From Chryseobacterium sp. CH25 (GTDB lineage: Bacteria; Bacteroidota; Bacteroidia; Flavobacteriales; Weeksellaceae), in assembly GCF_004119455.1 (NCBI RefSeq), contig NZ_NRQT01000004.1, positions 418,149-482,148 of the forward strand: DNA of 64,000 nucleotides, written 5' to 3'. Within the stretch, counting starts at the first letter, position 1, and each line of letters begins with the position of its first letter. This document shows, in pieces, positions 29,151 through 37,249 of the stretch. Made by a program: the position numbers and the translations under genes. The notes below the pieces were generated by a model, which was given only the letters and a program-made list of their open reading frames with translations, did no database searches and was not told where the DNA came from.

Positions 29151-29669
29151 ATGGAACGAGAATTATTATTGGAATGTCAACGTAACGACCGCAAAGCACA
29201 GCGGAAAGTTTACGAAAGAATGGCGGGCAGACTGTATTCAGTGTGCAGACGCTATCTGAAAAACGATGAAGATATAGAAGAAGTATTGGCCGATACTTTT
29301 TATAAAATCTTCACGAAGATTGGCCAGCTTCAGAATCCTGAAACTTTTGAATCCTGGGCAAAAAAAATTGCAGTGAATGAATGTCTTCAGAAATTAAGAG
29401 CAGATAAAGCTTTGTTTATTTCCCTGGAAGACAGCCCAACCGAACCTTCAGAAGGGTCTTCGGAACATATTTCCTTTGAAAAAGATATTCTGAACCTGTT
29501 GAACTTTCTTCCCGAAGGCTGTAGAGCTATTTTTAATCTTTTTGCGATTGAAGGATATCCGCATAAGGAAATCGCTTCTATGCTTTCTATCAGTGAAGGA
29601 ACTTCAAAATCTCAGCTCAATTTTGCAAGGAAAAAACTTCAGGAACTTTTGGTGAATCAAAACATTTAA
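29151..29669 (+). CDS. ECF-type RNA polymerase sigma factor
   Basis: A 172-residue sigma-70 family factor with only the sigma2 (about residues 8-75, including YSVCRRYLKNDEDIEEVLADTFYKIF) and sigma4 (about 110-165, with GCRAIFNLFAIEGYPHKEIASMLSISEGTSKSQLNFARKKLQEL) regions. It is 12 bp ahead of a gene whose N-terminus looks like an anti-sigma protein with one membrane helix, so the two may form a sigma/anti-sigma pair. The stress signal is unknown. Confidence 0.85.
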   Translation: MERELLLECQRNDRKAQRKVYERMAGRLYSVCRRYLKNDEDIEEVLADTFYKIFTKIGQLQNPETFESWAKKIAVNECLQKLRADKALFISLEDSPTEPSEGSSEHISFEKDILNLLNFLPEGCRAIFNLFAIEGYPHKEIASMLSISEGTSKSQLNFARKKLQELLVNQNI

Positions 29670-29681
29670 ACTTTTACAACA

Positions 29682-32087
29682 ATGGAAAATAATCATATAG
29701 ATCAACAATTCAATGAAGCTTCCAGGCTTTCAGAAGAACCAACGGTTTTTCCTGGCTTTGAAAAAGTTTGGGATAAGGTTGAAGAAAAACTGGATCAGAA
29801 AATTGAAAAGAAGAAAATCATTCCTGTTTGGTTTCCTTATGGCATTGCAGCAAGTTTGGTGATAGGTTTGGGTGCTTTGTATTTCCTGAATAAGAAAAAT
29901 ACTCTTGAGCAGCCAGTGAAACCTGCAATGGTAAAAAATAAAGTGATAGAGGAACCTAATGCTGATACTCATATTGCGAAAATAGATCGTATAACGAAAG
30001 AGAATGTTCAGAAAGAGAAGAATAAGATAAATACAACAGGACAAGAGGTTGTAGTTTATAATAATGTTGTCCCGGAGCCATTAAGATCACCTAATATTTT
30101 GTCTGTAGATTCACCGCCACCAATGATTGAACGTCATATGGAAACTTCTGATAAAGTTACCAATATTGATGAGATTGCTATGGTGGCATATAAGCCTATA
30201 ACTAAGTCTTATACAACTGGAGTAGCTTCTGTAAGTACAATGAATGTAGTTTCCCAATCTTCTCCGGTAAATAATGCATTGCAAGGAAGAGTTGCCGGTA
30301 TACAGATTACTACTGCAGGGAGTAGAGGAAGAATGAAGGAAATAGAAAATACTTCCAGTAATATGAATTCCGGTTATCTTAATAATAATGAGCAGATAAT
30401 GATCAGAGGAGTTGCTTCTATCACTTCTGGAAATACACCATTGTATGTTATTAATGGAAAAGTGGCAGGTACAGATGATTTCAAAAAATTAGCTCCTAAT
30501 GATATTGATGATGTACAGGTTTTAAAAGAAGGTGCTTTAACTGCATTATATGGAAGTAGAGCTGCTAACGGGATTGTTTTTGTTACTACAAAGAAATTGT
30601 CAGAACGGGAGAAAAAGAGACTAAAAAAGCTTCAACATACAATCAGTAAACAAAAACCAATTTCGCAGGTGTCCAATGATGAAAGTTATGATGCTTTCGT
30701 TGAAAATCCATTTGAACTAACGCAAAATCAACCTTTGTCGACCTTTTCTATTGATGTAGATAATGCTTCTTACTCTAATGTTAGAAGGATGATCAATAAC
30801 GGGCAGACAGTTGATAAGAATGCAGTAAGGATTGAAGAGATGGTCAATTATTTTAAATATAATTATCCTCAGCCCAAAAACGGAGATCCATTTTCTATTC
30901 ATACAGAATATGGTGAATCACCTTGGAATCCTGATCATCAATTGTTAAAAATAGGACTTCAGGGGAAAAACCTTCCAATGAATCAGTTACCTGCATCTAA
31001 TTTGGTTTTTCTTATTGATGTTTCTGGATCAATGGATGAGCAAAATAAACTTCCATTATTAAAATCTTCTTTCAAGGTATTGCTGGATCAGTTAAGACCT
31101 GAAGATAAAGTGGGAATAGTAGTCTACGCAGGTAGTGCAGGAGTGGTTCTCCCACCGACCTCTGCAGGAGAAAAACTTAAAATTATTAATGCATTAGATA
31201 ATCTTCAGGCAGGTGGAAGTACTGCAGGTGGTGCTGGGATAGAACTGGCTTATAAATTGGCTCTGGAAAATTTTATAAAAGATGGGAATAACCGGGTAAT
31301 TATTGCAACTGACGGTGATTTTAATGTAGGAATGTCTTCAACTACTGATCTTAAGACTCTTATAGAAGATAAAAGAAAAGAAGGCGTTTTCTTAACGTGT
31401 TTAGGCTTTGGAATGGGTAATTATAAAGACAATACTTTAGAAACATTGGCTGATAAAGGGAATGGTAACTATGCCTACATTGATAATCTTCAGGAAGCTA
31501 ATAAATTTCTTGGTAAAGAATTTACCGGAAGTATGTATACGATAGCTAAAGATGTTAAGATTCAGATAGAATTTAATCCAGAGTATGTAAAATCTTATCG
31601 TTTGATTGGTTATGAGAACCGGAAACTTAGAAATGAAGATTTTATAAATGATAAAATAGATGCTGGGGAATTGGGAAGCGGACACACGGTTACAGCTTTT
31701 TATGAGATCATTCCTGCTGGTGTACACTCGGATTTCCTTCCTAAAGATAATGATTTGAAATATACTCAGAATATTGAGACTAAAGAATTTGGAGATGAAT
31801 TGGCAACGGTAAAGTTTAGATATAAAATCCCAAATGGTAATACAAGTAAGGAAATTATCCAGATAGTAAAGAGTTCTGATAATAAGATATCATCGGTAAG
31901 CCCTGATTTTAAATTTGCTTCTTCTGTGGCTTGGTTTGGGTTAGTTTTAAGAGGTTCTGATCTTATAAAAAATAAGGACCTGAAGAAAATAGAAAACCTT
32001 GCAAAAGAGGGTAGAAGCAAAGATACAGAAGGATATAGAGCTGAATTTATAAGACTGGTTGAAAGTTATAAAACGATTAAGCCATAA
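29682..32087 (+). CDS. Membrane protein with TonB-plug-like segment and VWA domain (YfbK-like)
   Basis: An 801-residue protein. The cytosolic N-terminus (1-46) precedes one membrane helix at about 50-69. A TonB-plug-like stretch lies about 190-305 (ALQGRVAGIQITTAG ... IMIRGVASITSGNTPLYVING ... ALTALYGSRAANGIVFVTTKK). A VWA-associated N-domain (about 330-430) leads to a VWA domain with MIDAS DVSGS at 446-450, and a C-terminal DUF3520-like region ends the protein. YfbK-like proteins are known for VWA-DUF3520; the plug fragment and the membrane anchor are additions common in flavobacteria. It follows an ECF sigma gene by 12 bp, so the N-terminus may act as an anti-sigma factor. Function is not established. 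Confidence 0.8.
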   Translation: MENNHIDQQFNEASRLSEEPTVFPGFEKVWDKVEEKLDQKIEKKKIIPVWFPYGIAASLVIGLGALYFLNKKNTLEQPVKPAMVKNKVIEEPNADTHIAKIDRITKENVQKEKNKINTTGQEVVVYNNVVPEPLRSPNILSVDSPPPMIERHMETSDKVTNIDEIAMVAYKPITKSYTTGVASVSTMNVVSQSSPVNNALQGRVAGIQITTAGSRGRMKEIENTSSNMNSGYLNNNEQIMIRGVASITSGNTPLYVINGKVAGTDDFKKLAPNDIDDVQVLKEGALTALYGSRAANGIVFVTTKKLSEREKKRLKKLQHTISKQKPISQVSNDESYDAFVENPFELTQNQPLSTFSIDVDNASYSNVRRMINNGQTVDKNAVRIEEMVNYFKYNYPQPKNGDPFSIHTEYGESPWNPDHQLLKIGLQGKNLPMNQLPASNLVFLIDVSGSMDEQNKLPLLKSSFKVLLDQLRPEDKVGIVVYAGSAGVVLPPTSAGEKLKIINALDNLQAGGSTAGGAGIELAYKLALENFIKDGNNRVIIATDGDFNVGMSSTTDLKTLIEDKRKEGVFLTCLGFGMGNYKDNTLETLADKGNGNYAYIDNLQEANKFLGKEFTGSMYTIAKDVKIQIEFNPEYVKSYRLIGYENRKLRNEDFINDKIDAGELGSGHTVTAFYEIIPAGVHSDFLPKDNDLKYTQNIETKEFGDELATVKFRYKIPNGNTSKEIIQIVKSSDNKISSVSPDFKFASSVAWFGLVLRGSDLIKNKDLKKIENLAKEGRSKDTEGYRAEFIRLVESYKTIKP

Positions 32088-32142
32088 TATATTGATTACC
32101 GGATAGATTTAAATTTATTTGATGATCTTTTATCCTGATATC

Positions 32143-32176
32143 AAAAGCCGTTTCATTACTTATGAGGCGGTTTTTG
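32143..32176 (+). terminator. Imperfect terminator hairpin
   Basis: AAAAGCCGTTTCAT / ATGAGGCGGTTTTT around a short loop; G-T pairs are included. It follows the VWA gene by 55 bp. Confidence 0.6.
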
Positions 32177-32267
32177 ATTCTTTATGCAATTTTGGAAATC
32201 CAAAATTTTATAATAAATCATATTGTAAATCAACAAGTTATTTAAAGGTGAGATTTTTTTATATTTT

Positions 32268-32289
32268 ATTTTCAATAATTATTGAAAAT
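32268..32289. promoter_or_regulatory. 22-bp perfect palindromic operator upstream of the GbsR-type regulator
   Basis: The 20-bp core TTTTCAATAATTATTGAAAA is a perfect palindrome, with one more matching base on each side. It overlaps the -33 TTG (32282-32284) of the promoter, so a bound regulator would block transcription. A copy differing by a single base is at 32879-32900. Confidence 0.75.
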
Positions 32290-32310
32290 TCAAAAATATA
32301 ATTACATTTG
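32282..32310 (+). promoter_or_regulatory. Promoter of the GbsR-type regulator gene
   Basis: TTG at 32282-32284, 18-base spacer, exact TACATTTG at 32303-32310, ATG 26 bp further on. Confidence 0.7.
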
Positions 32311-32336
32311 TATCAGAAATATAAAGTACAAACAAA

Positions 32337-32840
32337 ATGCAACTTTCAGAAGCCAAAGAAAAATACATTCAGACCTGGGGAACATTTGCAACCAATTGGG
32401 GAATCAACCGTACGATGGCGCAGGTACATGCATTGCTTTTGGCGAGCGGTAAACCATTGTCTACAGATGAGGTGATGGAGCAGTTGGAAATCTCAAGAGG
32501 AAATGCCAATATGAACCTTCGTGCTTTGATTGATTGGGGAATTGTAAGAAAGGAATTTATAAAAGGAGACCGTAAAGAATACTTCGTAGCAGAAAAGGAT
32601 GTGTGGTATCTTTTCAAGCAAATTACCAAAGAACGTAGAAAAAGAGAGATTGAACCCGTAATTTCTTTTCTGGAAGAATTAAGAAATATTGAAGATAATG
32701 AATCAGAGGAGGCAAAAGAATTCATCAAGTTAATGGATGATTTTAGCTCCGTAACCGGGAAGATCAATAATATTATGGATCTGGCCATAAAAAGCGACGA
32801 TCACTGGCTGGTAGGTAAGATTACCAACCTGTTGAAATAG
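32337..32840 (+). CDS. GbsR/MarR-type transcriptional regulator
   Basis: A 167-residue winged-helix protein with the GbsR-like start KEKYIQTWGTFATNWGINRTMAQVHALLLASGKPLSTDEVMEQLEISRGNANMNLRALIDWGIV, followed by a wing (EFIKGDRKEYFVAEKDVW) and a helical C-terminal dimerisation region. GbsR repressors sense choline in Bacillus, but the ligand varies. A perfect palindrome overlapping its own promoter implies negative autoregulation; a near-identical one before the next gene implies it also controls the downstream cluster. Confidence 0.85.
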   Translation: MQLSEAKEKYIQTWGTFATNWGINRTMAQVHALLLASGKPLSTDEVMEQLEISRGNANMNLRALIDWGIVRKEFIKGDRKEYFVAEKDVWYLFKQITKERRKREIEPVISFLEELRNIEDNESEEAKEFIKLMDDFSSVTGKINNIMDLAIKSDDHWLVGKITNLLK

Positions 32841-32878
32841 AGTAGAAAGGGATGAAAGTCCTTTTTTATTTCAATTAA

Positions 32879-32900
32879 ATTTTCAAAAATTATTGAAAAT
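32879..32900. promoter_or_regulatory. Second copy of the GbsR-type operator
   Basis: TTTTCAAAAATTATTGAAAA plus one base on each side matches the 32268-32289 palindrome at 21 of 22 positions. It begins 38 bp after the regulator's stop codon and ends 15 bp before the next ATG. Confidence 0.7.
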
Positions 32901-32914
32901 ATAATATTTTTAAA

Positions 32915-33259
32915 ATGTTCAATATTGTTTCATATCTGCTTTTTCTTGGCATCAGCTCATACATTACGATTGATGTGGGAAGAAGATGTTATCAGGCAGG
33001 AAAAGCTTATCTGAAATATTTATTACACGACGAAAGCCTATGCTTAACCATTAATAGAATCCTTCTGGGAAGTTATTACCTGTTGAATTTAGGATACATT
33101 GCTATTAATCTTTCCACCTGGGAAAGAATAGATACTATAGATGAGATGGTAAAAATAACTGCAGTACGTACTGGAAGTATTACTTTGATCTTATGTGGAT
33201 TGCATTATATGAACATTTTTACTCTTTATTTTTTAAGAAAAAAACTAACCTTTAAATAA
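32915..33259 (+). CDS. Small membrane protein, first of a tandem paralogous pair
   Basis: A 114-residue protein with three hydrophobic segments (about 3-21, 45-67 and 85-107). The stretch GSYYLLNLGYIAINLSTWE aligns with KIGFYLLNIGFALCIIEFF of the next gene, and both end in a helix with an Asn and a basic tail (NIFTLYFLRKK vs NLLLFLKGRK). I recognise no named family. It is 8 bp from its neighbour and directly behind the second operator, so it opens the regulated cluster. Confidence 0.6.
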   Translation: MFNIVSYLLFLGISSYITIDVGRRCYQAGKAYLKYLLHDESLCLTINRILLGSYYLLNLGYIAINLSTWERIDTIDEMVKITAVRTGSITLILCGLHYMNIFTLYFLRKKLTFK

Positions 33260-33266
33260 TACGATT

Positions 33267-33668
33267 ATGGCACTTACAGTTTTAACCACCACGTATAACT
33301 TTTCTGCTTATATGATTTATCTACCAATTGTAATTACTCTTACAGTTTTGGTATCACAGTTTCTGTTCAAAAATTCAAAAGCATTTATGATTGATATTTT
33401 TCATCAGAAAAAAGACATTGCTATGGCAACCAATTCTCTTTTTAAGATTGGCTTTTACCTACTGAATATCGGTTTTGCATTATGTATTATTGAGTTTTTC
33501 CAAATTGAAACAGTAGAAAGACTGGTCGTAGCCTTGAGTAAAAAGATTGGCGGCTTCTCTATTTACCTTGGAATAATGATGTTATTAAATCTTCTATTAT
33601 TCCTGAAAGGGCGTAAACATGCATTAAATAAAGAAAACCAGGTTAGAAATGAAAACATTAATCTTTAA
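33267..33668 (+). CDS. Small membrane protein, second of the tandem pair
   Basis: A 133-residue protein with hydrophobic segments at about 14-33, 56-79 and 94-113 and a charged C-terminal tail (HALNKENQVRNENINL). It shares the YLLN(L/I)G core and spacing with the preceding gene, indicating an old duplication or a heteromeric pair. No motif shows an enzymatic role. It is 8 bp downstream of its paralogue. Confidence 0.6.
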   Translation: MALTVLTTTYNFSAYMIYLPIVITLTVLVSQFLFKNSKAFMIDIFHQKKDIAMATNSLFKIGFYLLNIGFALCIIEFFQIETVERLVVALSKKIGGFSIYLGIMMLLNLLLFLKGRKHALNKENQVRNENINL

Positions 33669-33746
33669 GATCTGGATGTACATTACTTTCCGATCAAAAC
33701 ACAAACGAACAAGAGGGGATTTTCTTAACCTTTAAAATAAAACACA

Positions 33747-34109
33747 ATGAAAAATTTTATAAAATATGATCTTTATGTGCAGCTGTTCTTCCTTATAACA
33801 GGATGCCTTGTCACGATCATTAAAGGCTGGGATGGGTGGATATTATTTTACTTTATTGTGGGAATTCCTCAGTTAATAAGTTTTTTTGTCAAAATTTTTC
33901 TTAAAATCAAAATATCACCACTCTTTCTGATTTATGGAATTGTAATACTACCCGTATGGATTTCTATGGTAATTCTGAAAACACTCGAAATTGATCATCA
34001 GCTTATAGATATTCCTGTATGTATTGTAGTGATGGCATTTTTCTATAGTCCTTTTATGGCGTTATTATATGTTTTTGAAAGCCACAATCTTTATAACTCT
34101 TTAAAATAA
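33747..34109 (+). CDS. Hypothetical membrane protein
   Basis: A 120-residue protein with about four hydrophobic segments (10-25, 30-50, 55-75, 84-112). It begins MKNFIKYDLYVQLFFLITGC; the GC at residues 19-20 could look like a lipobox, but the following residues are a membrane helix, so I read it as an integral protein. No family is recognised. It is 5 bp ahead of the DCC gene and so belongs to the cluster. Confidence 0.55.
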   Translation: MKNFIKYDLYVQLFFLITGCLVTIIKGWDGWILFYFIVGIPQLISFFVKIFLKIKISPLFLIYGIVILPVWISMVILKTLEIDHQLIDIPVCIVVMAFFYSPFMALLYVFESHNLYNSLK

Positions 34110-34114
34110 ATACC

Positions 34115-34927
34115 ATGAAAACACTCAAAAAACATACCTTGATTTACGATAATGAATGTCCTATGTGTACTATTTATTCTAAAGGTTTTACAAAATGTGG
34201 AATGCTTGATGCTGATGGCAGGGAAGCCTTTACTGAAATATCAGTCAGAAATAAAAACCTGGTAGATTTTAACCGTGCAAAGAACGAAATTGCTCTTGTA
34301 GATCATGAAAATAATAAAGTGATATATGGATTAGATAGCTTGCTGTTAATCATAGGGAATTCATTTCCCTTATTGGAAAGAGTAGCTAGAGTACAGCCTC
34401 TGTATTGGTTTTTTAAAAAGTTATATTCCTTTGTTTCATACAACCGAAAACAGATTATTCCATCTGAAAAAAACAAGACAGAACAATCTTGTGTGCCGGA
34501 TTTTAATCTGAAATACAGGTTGGCCTATATCGCTTTTGTCGCTCTGTTTTCTGCTTATATCTTAAGTTTATATTCACGAAAGCTTGGAATGGGTTTAAAT
34601 CCGAACTACTTCAGAGAGTTAGCTGTTTGTTTAGGACAAATTCTCTGGCAAACTTTATTTTTAAAAAGATATTTAAAAGATAAAATCTGGGATTACCTCG
34701 GAAATATGATGACTGTTTCATTAATAGGAACATTACTCTTAATTCCTGCTTTATTAACCAATTTTGTTCCTGTTTTTTATCTCATTTATTTTGGATTTGT
34801 AGTATTCATCATGTTTCTTGAACACCTGAGAAGATGCAGAATTTTAAAACTGGACTTGCTTCCTACCATTTCATGGGGCGTGTTCAGATTAACAGCCTTG
34901 GCCATTATTATTGCAGTAACAATTTAA
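34115..34927 (+). CDS. DCC-family (DUF393) thiol protein with membrane C-terminus
   Basis: A 270-residue protein. The N-terminal domain has the DCC motif LIYDNECPMCTIYSKGF with Cys15 and Cys18 in a CxxC, followed by LVDHENNKVIYGLDSLLLII. This family is thioredoxin-fold-like and proposed to exchange thiols. The C-terminal half (about 130-270) has four hydrophobic segments, so the active part is tethered to the membrane. It is placed between membrane protein genes and an SRPBCC gene, spaced 5 and 12 bp. The DCC fold is recognised; a redox role in this cluster is inferred. Confidence 0.75.
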   Translation: MKTLKKHTLIYDNECPMCTIYSKGFTKCGMLDADGREAFTEISVRNKNLVDFNRAKNEIALVDHENNKVIYGLDSLLLIIGNSFPLLERVARVQPLYWFFKKLYSFVSYNRKQIIPSEKNKTEQSCVPDFNLKYRLAYIAFVALFSAYILSLYSRKLGMGLNPNYFRELAVCLGQILWQTLFLKRYLKDKIWDYLGNMMTVSLIGTLLLIPALLTNFVPVFYLIYFGFVVFIMFLEHLRRCRILKLDLLPTISWGVFRLTALAIIIAVTI

Positions 34928-34939
34928 AGATGATAAAAT

Positions 34940-35413
34940 ATGTCCCGAATTTATTTAGAAACCCTGATTAACGCTGATATTAATACAGTTTTTGATTTAG
35001 CAAGAAATATAGATTTACACCAAAAGTCTACCTCAAAAACTCACGAAAAAGCAATTGCAGGACGTACTTCTGGTCTGATTGAAGAAAATGAAACCGTAAC
35101 CTGGAGAGCGAAACATCTTGGAGTGTATCAAAATCTCACCACAAAAATTATCAGCATGGAAAAACCCAATCAGTTTACAGATGAGATGCAGAAAGGAGTC
35201 TTCAAATCACTCCGTCATCAGCATATTTTTAAAACAGTAAATGGAAAAACAATAATGACAGATATCTTTGATTTTGAATCTCCATTAGGAATAATAGGAA
35301 AAATGTTCAACAAACTATTTCTCAAAAACTACATGAAAAATTTCCTGCTAGAACGAAATAAGCTTATGAAAACCACTGCAGAATCATCAACCAGCCACGA
35401 AATGACGACTTAA
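34940..35413 (+). CDS. SRPBCC-family (START-like) protein
   Basis: A 157-residue protein beginning with the SRPBCC strand YLETLINADINTVFDLARNIDLHQKSTSKTHEKAI, followed by the ligand-cavity strands NETVTWRAKHLGVYQNLTTKI, QMKGVFKSLRHQHIF-like QKGVFKSLRHQHIFKT and TDIFDFESPLGIIGKMFNKL. Such proteins bind hydrophobic ligands or act as cyclases/aromatases. Fusions of SRPBCC domains to TIGR01777-type reductases are known elsewhere, which fits the presence of a TIGR01777 gene two steps downstream. The ligand is unknown. Confidence 0.75.
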   Translation: MSRIYLETLINADINTVFDLARNIDLHQKSTSKTHEKAIAGRTSGLIEENETVTWRAKHLGVYQNLTTKIISMEKPNQFTDEMQKGVFKSLRHQHIFKTVNGKTIMTDIFDFESPLGIIGKMFNKLFLKNYMKNFLLERNKLMKTTAESSTSHEMTT

Positions 35414-35481
35414 CCCAGGACAGAATCAAATTCTATCAACAATCAAACCCATAAAAACAACCCACATCAAAAATCCATATC

Positions 35482-36204
35482 ATGAATTTTTTAAAAGCAG
35501 AATGGCGGAAATTAGCCATCATCAATTACGAAATCAATCCTGATCTGTTATTAAAATACCTTCCGGAAGGTACAGAGCTCGATTTTTATGAGGGAAAATG
35601 CTATGTTAGTGTGGTCGGGTTCATGTTTTTAAATACAAAATTATTGGGTTTAGCTGTTCCTTTTCATCGTAATTTTGAAGAAGTGAACCTCAGGTTTTAT
35701 GTAAAGAAGAATGAAAACGGGGTATGGAAGAGAGGTGTGGTTTTTATCAAAGAAATAGTCCCAAAACCAGCTTTAAGCTTTGTTGCCAATTCTGTTTACA
35801 AAGAAAATTATCATACCATGCCGATGAAAAATTTGATTCATCATCAGGAAGAAGAGCTTTTGATTCAATATTCATGGAAAGACAAAAACTGGCATTCTAT
35901 TCAGATCACTGCTGAGAATAAAATGAAACCTATGGAAGCAGATTCAGAATTTGAGTTCATTACAGAGCATTATTATGGTTTCACGAAAAAAGGGAATAAG
36001 ACCTCAGAATATGAAGTATGCCATCCAAAATGGGAGTGTTATCAGGTAAAAGATTATCAACTGGACATTGATTTTCATAAGATTTATGGAAAAGATTTTG
36101 AGTGTCTTACTCATCAGGAACCCATTTCGGTAATGTTAGCTGAAGGCTCAGAAATAGAAGTGAAAACCAAAAAATACATCCTGGAAAATAAAGAAACAGT
36201 ATAG
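35482..36204 (+). CDS. DUF2071 (YqjF-like) protein
   Basis: A 240-residue protein that matches the YqjF/DUF2071 family in its opening (EWRKLAIINYEINPDLLLKYLPEGTELDFYEGKCYVSVVGFMF), in the NLRFYVK and GVVFIKEIVPKPALSFVANSVYKENYHTMPM segments, and in the acetoacetate-decarboxylase-like beta barrel they imply. The function is not established in the family. No signal peptide is present. It is the sixth gene after the second operator in the cluster. Confidence 0.8.
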   Translation: MNFLKAEWRKLAIINYEINPDLLLKYLPEGTELDFYEGKCYVSVVGFMFLNTKLLGLAVPFHRNFEEVNLRFYVKKNENGVWKRGVVFIKEIVPKPALSFVANSVYKENYHTMPMKNLIHHQEEELLIQYSWKDKNWHSIQITAENKMKPMEADSEFEFITEHYYGFTKKGNKTSEYEVCHPKWECYQVKDYQLDIDFHKIYGKDFECLTHQEPISVMLAEGSEIEVKTKKYILENKETV

Positions 36205-36205
36205 C

Positions 36206-36262
36206 CCACACCTTGCATCCCACACCTCGAACCTCGCATCTCGCATCACGTACCCATAAACC
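36206..36262. repeat. C/T-rich degenerate repeat between operon genes
   Basis: Short units of the form CCTCG(C)ATCTCGCATCACG occur here, preceded by CCACACCTTGCATCCCACAC. The inverse orientation resembles 11925-11957 (GATACGAGATACAAGGTGTG). I recall such tracts as common in Chryseobacterium intergenic spacers. Confidence 0.55.
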
Positions 36263-36270
36263 TCACAAAA

Positions 36271-37170
36271 ATGGAAATAATCATAGCTGCCGGAACTGGA
36301 TTTCTCGGCCAAAACTTAGAAAAATACTTTACAGAAAAAGGAGATCAGGTTTACATCCTGACCCGGAAACCTAAACGTAAATGCGAAATCTATTGGAACG
36401 CTGAAACAATAGGAGAGTGGAAGAACTTCCTTGAAGGAGCTGATGTTCTCATTAACCTTACAGGGAAATCAGTTGATTGCCGTTATCATGACAGAAATAA
36501 AAAAGAGATTTATGCATCAAGAATAAACAGTACAAAAATATTGCAGGAAGCAGTTAATAGCTGTTCTGTTCCACCAAAAATATGGATGAATGCCAGTTCA
36601 GCTACTATTTATGTACATTCAGAAAAGCATCTGAATACAGAGAAAAACGGGATTATTGGGGATGATTTTTCAATGAATATCTGTAAAAGCTGGGAAAAAG
36701 AATTTTTTAACATTCAAAACAACAGAACAAGAAAAGTGACGCTCCGTACTTCTATTGTATTAGGAAATAATGGCGGTGCATTTCCAAAGCTGAAAATGAT
36801 TACAAAATTAGGATTAGGTGGCAAACAGGGAAGGGGAAATCAAATGGTAAGCTGGCTTCATATTGATGATTTCTGTAGAGCTGTAGATTGGATTATTCAG
36901 AATGAAAGTATAAGCGGTGTTATCAATATAACTGCTCCGGCTCCATTATCCAATGAAACCATGATGAGCAAACTAAGAAAAGAGTTCAGAGTTCCATTTG
37001 GATTAGATGCTCCGGTATGGCAGTTGGAAATTGCCTCTGTATTTCTGAAAACAGAAACCGAATTATTATTAAAAAGCCGTAACGTTTATCCTGAAAAACT
37101 CATTGAAACCGGTTTTCATTTTTCTTACCCAACGTTTGATGAAGCCATTCTTAAGCTGAAAATTTCATAA
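36271..37170 (+). CDS. TIGR01777-family NAD(P)-dependent epimerase/reductase
   Basis: A 299-residue short-chain dehydrogenase of the extended, SDR39U-like group. The nucleotide-binding region is IIIAAGTGFLGQNLEKYFTEKGDQVYILTRKPK (GxxGFLG), followed by GADVLINLTGKSVDCRYHD and the YASRINSTKILQEAVNS segment, and later RTSIVLGNNGGAFPKL and SWLHIDDFCRAVDWII. Members are linked to cell-division/chloroplast functions in plants and are otherwise poorly known. It is the last gene of the GbsR-controlled cluster and ends at a terminator. Confidence 0.82.
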   Translation: MEIIIAAGTGFLGQNLEKYFTEKGDQVYILTRKPKRKCEIYWNAETIGEWKNFLEGADVLINLTGKSVDCRYHDRNKKEIYASRINSTKILQEAVNSCSVPPKIWMNASSATIYVHSEKHLNTEKNGIIGDDFSMNICKSWEKEFFNIQNNRTRKVTLRTSIVLGNNGGAFPKLKMITKLGLGGKQGRGNQMVSWLHIDDFCRAVDWIIQNESISGVINITAPAPLSNETMMSKLRKEFRVPFGLDAPVWQLEIASVFLKTETELLLKSRNVYPEKLIETGFHFSYPTFDEAILKLKIS

Positions 37171-37191
37171 TATATAAGTTGTATAAAAAAT

Positions 37192-37219
37192 AAAAGAGCA
37201 GAAATAAATTCTGCTCTTT
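37192..37219. terminator. Bidirectional terminator
   Basis: AAAGAGCAGAA / TTCTGCTCTTT with a five-base loop and flanking A and T runs, between the convergent TIGR01777 and VGIN genes. Confidence 0.85.
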
Positions 37220-37249
37220 ATAGATGAAATATAATGAATTAAAAAATGT

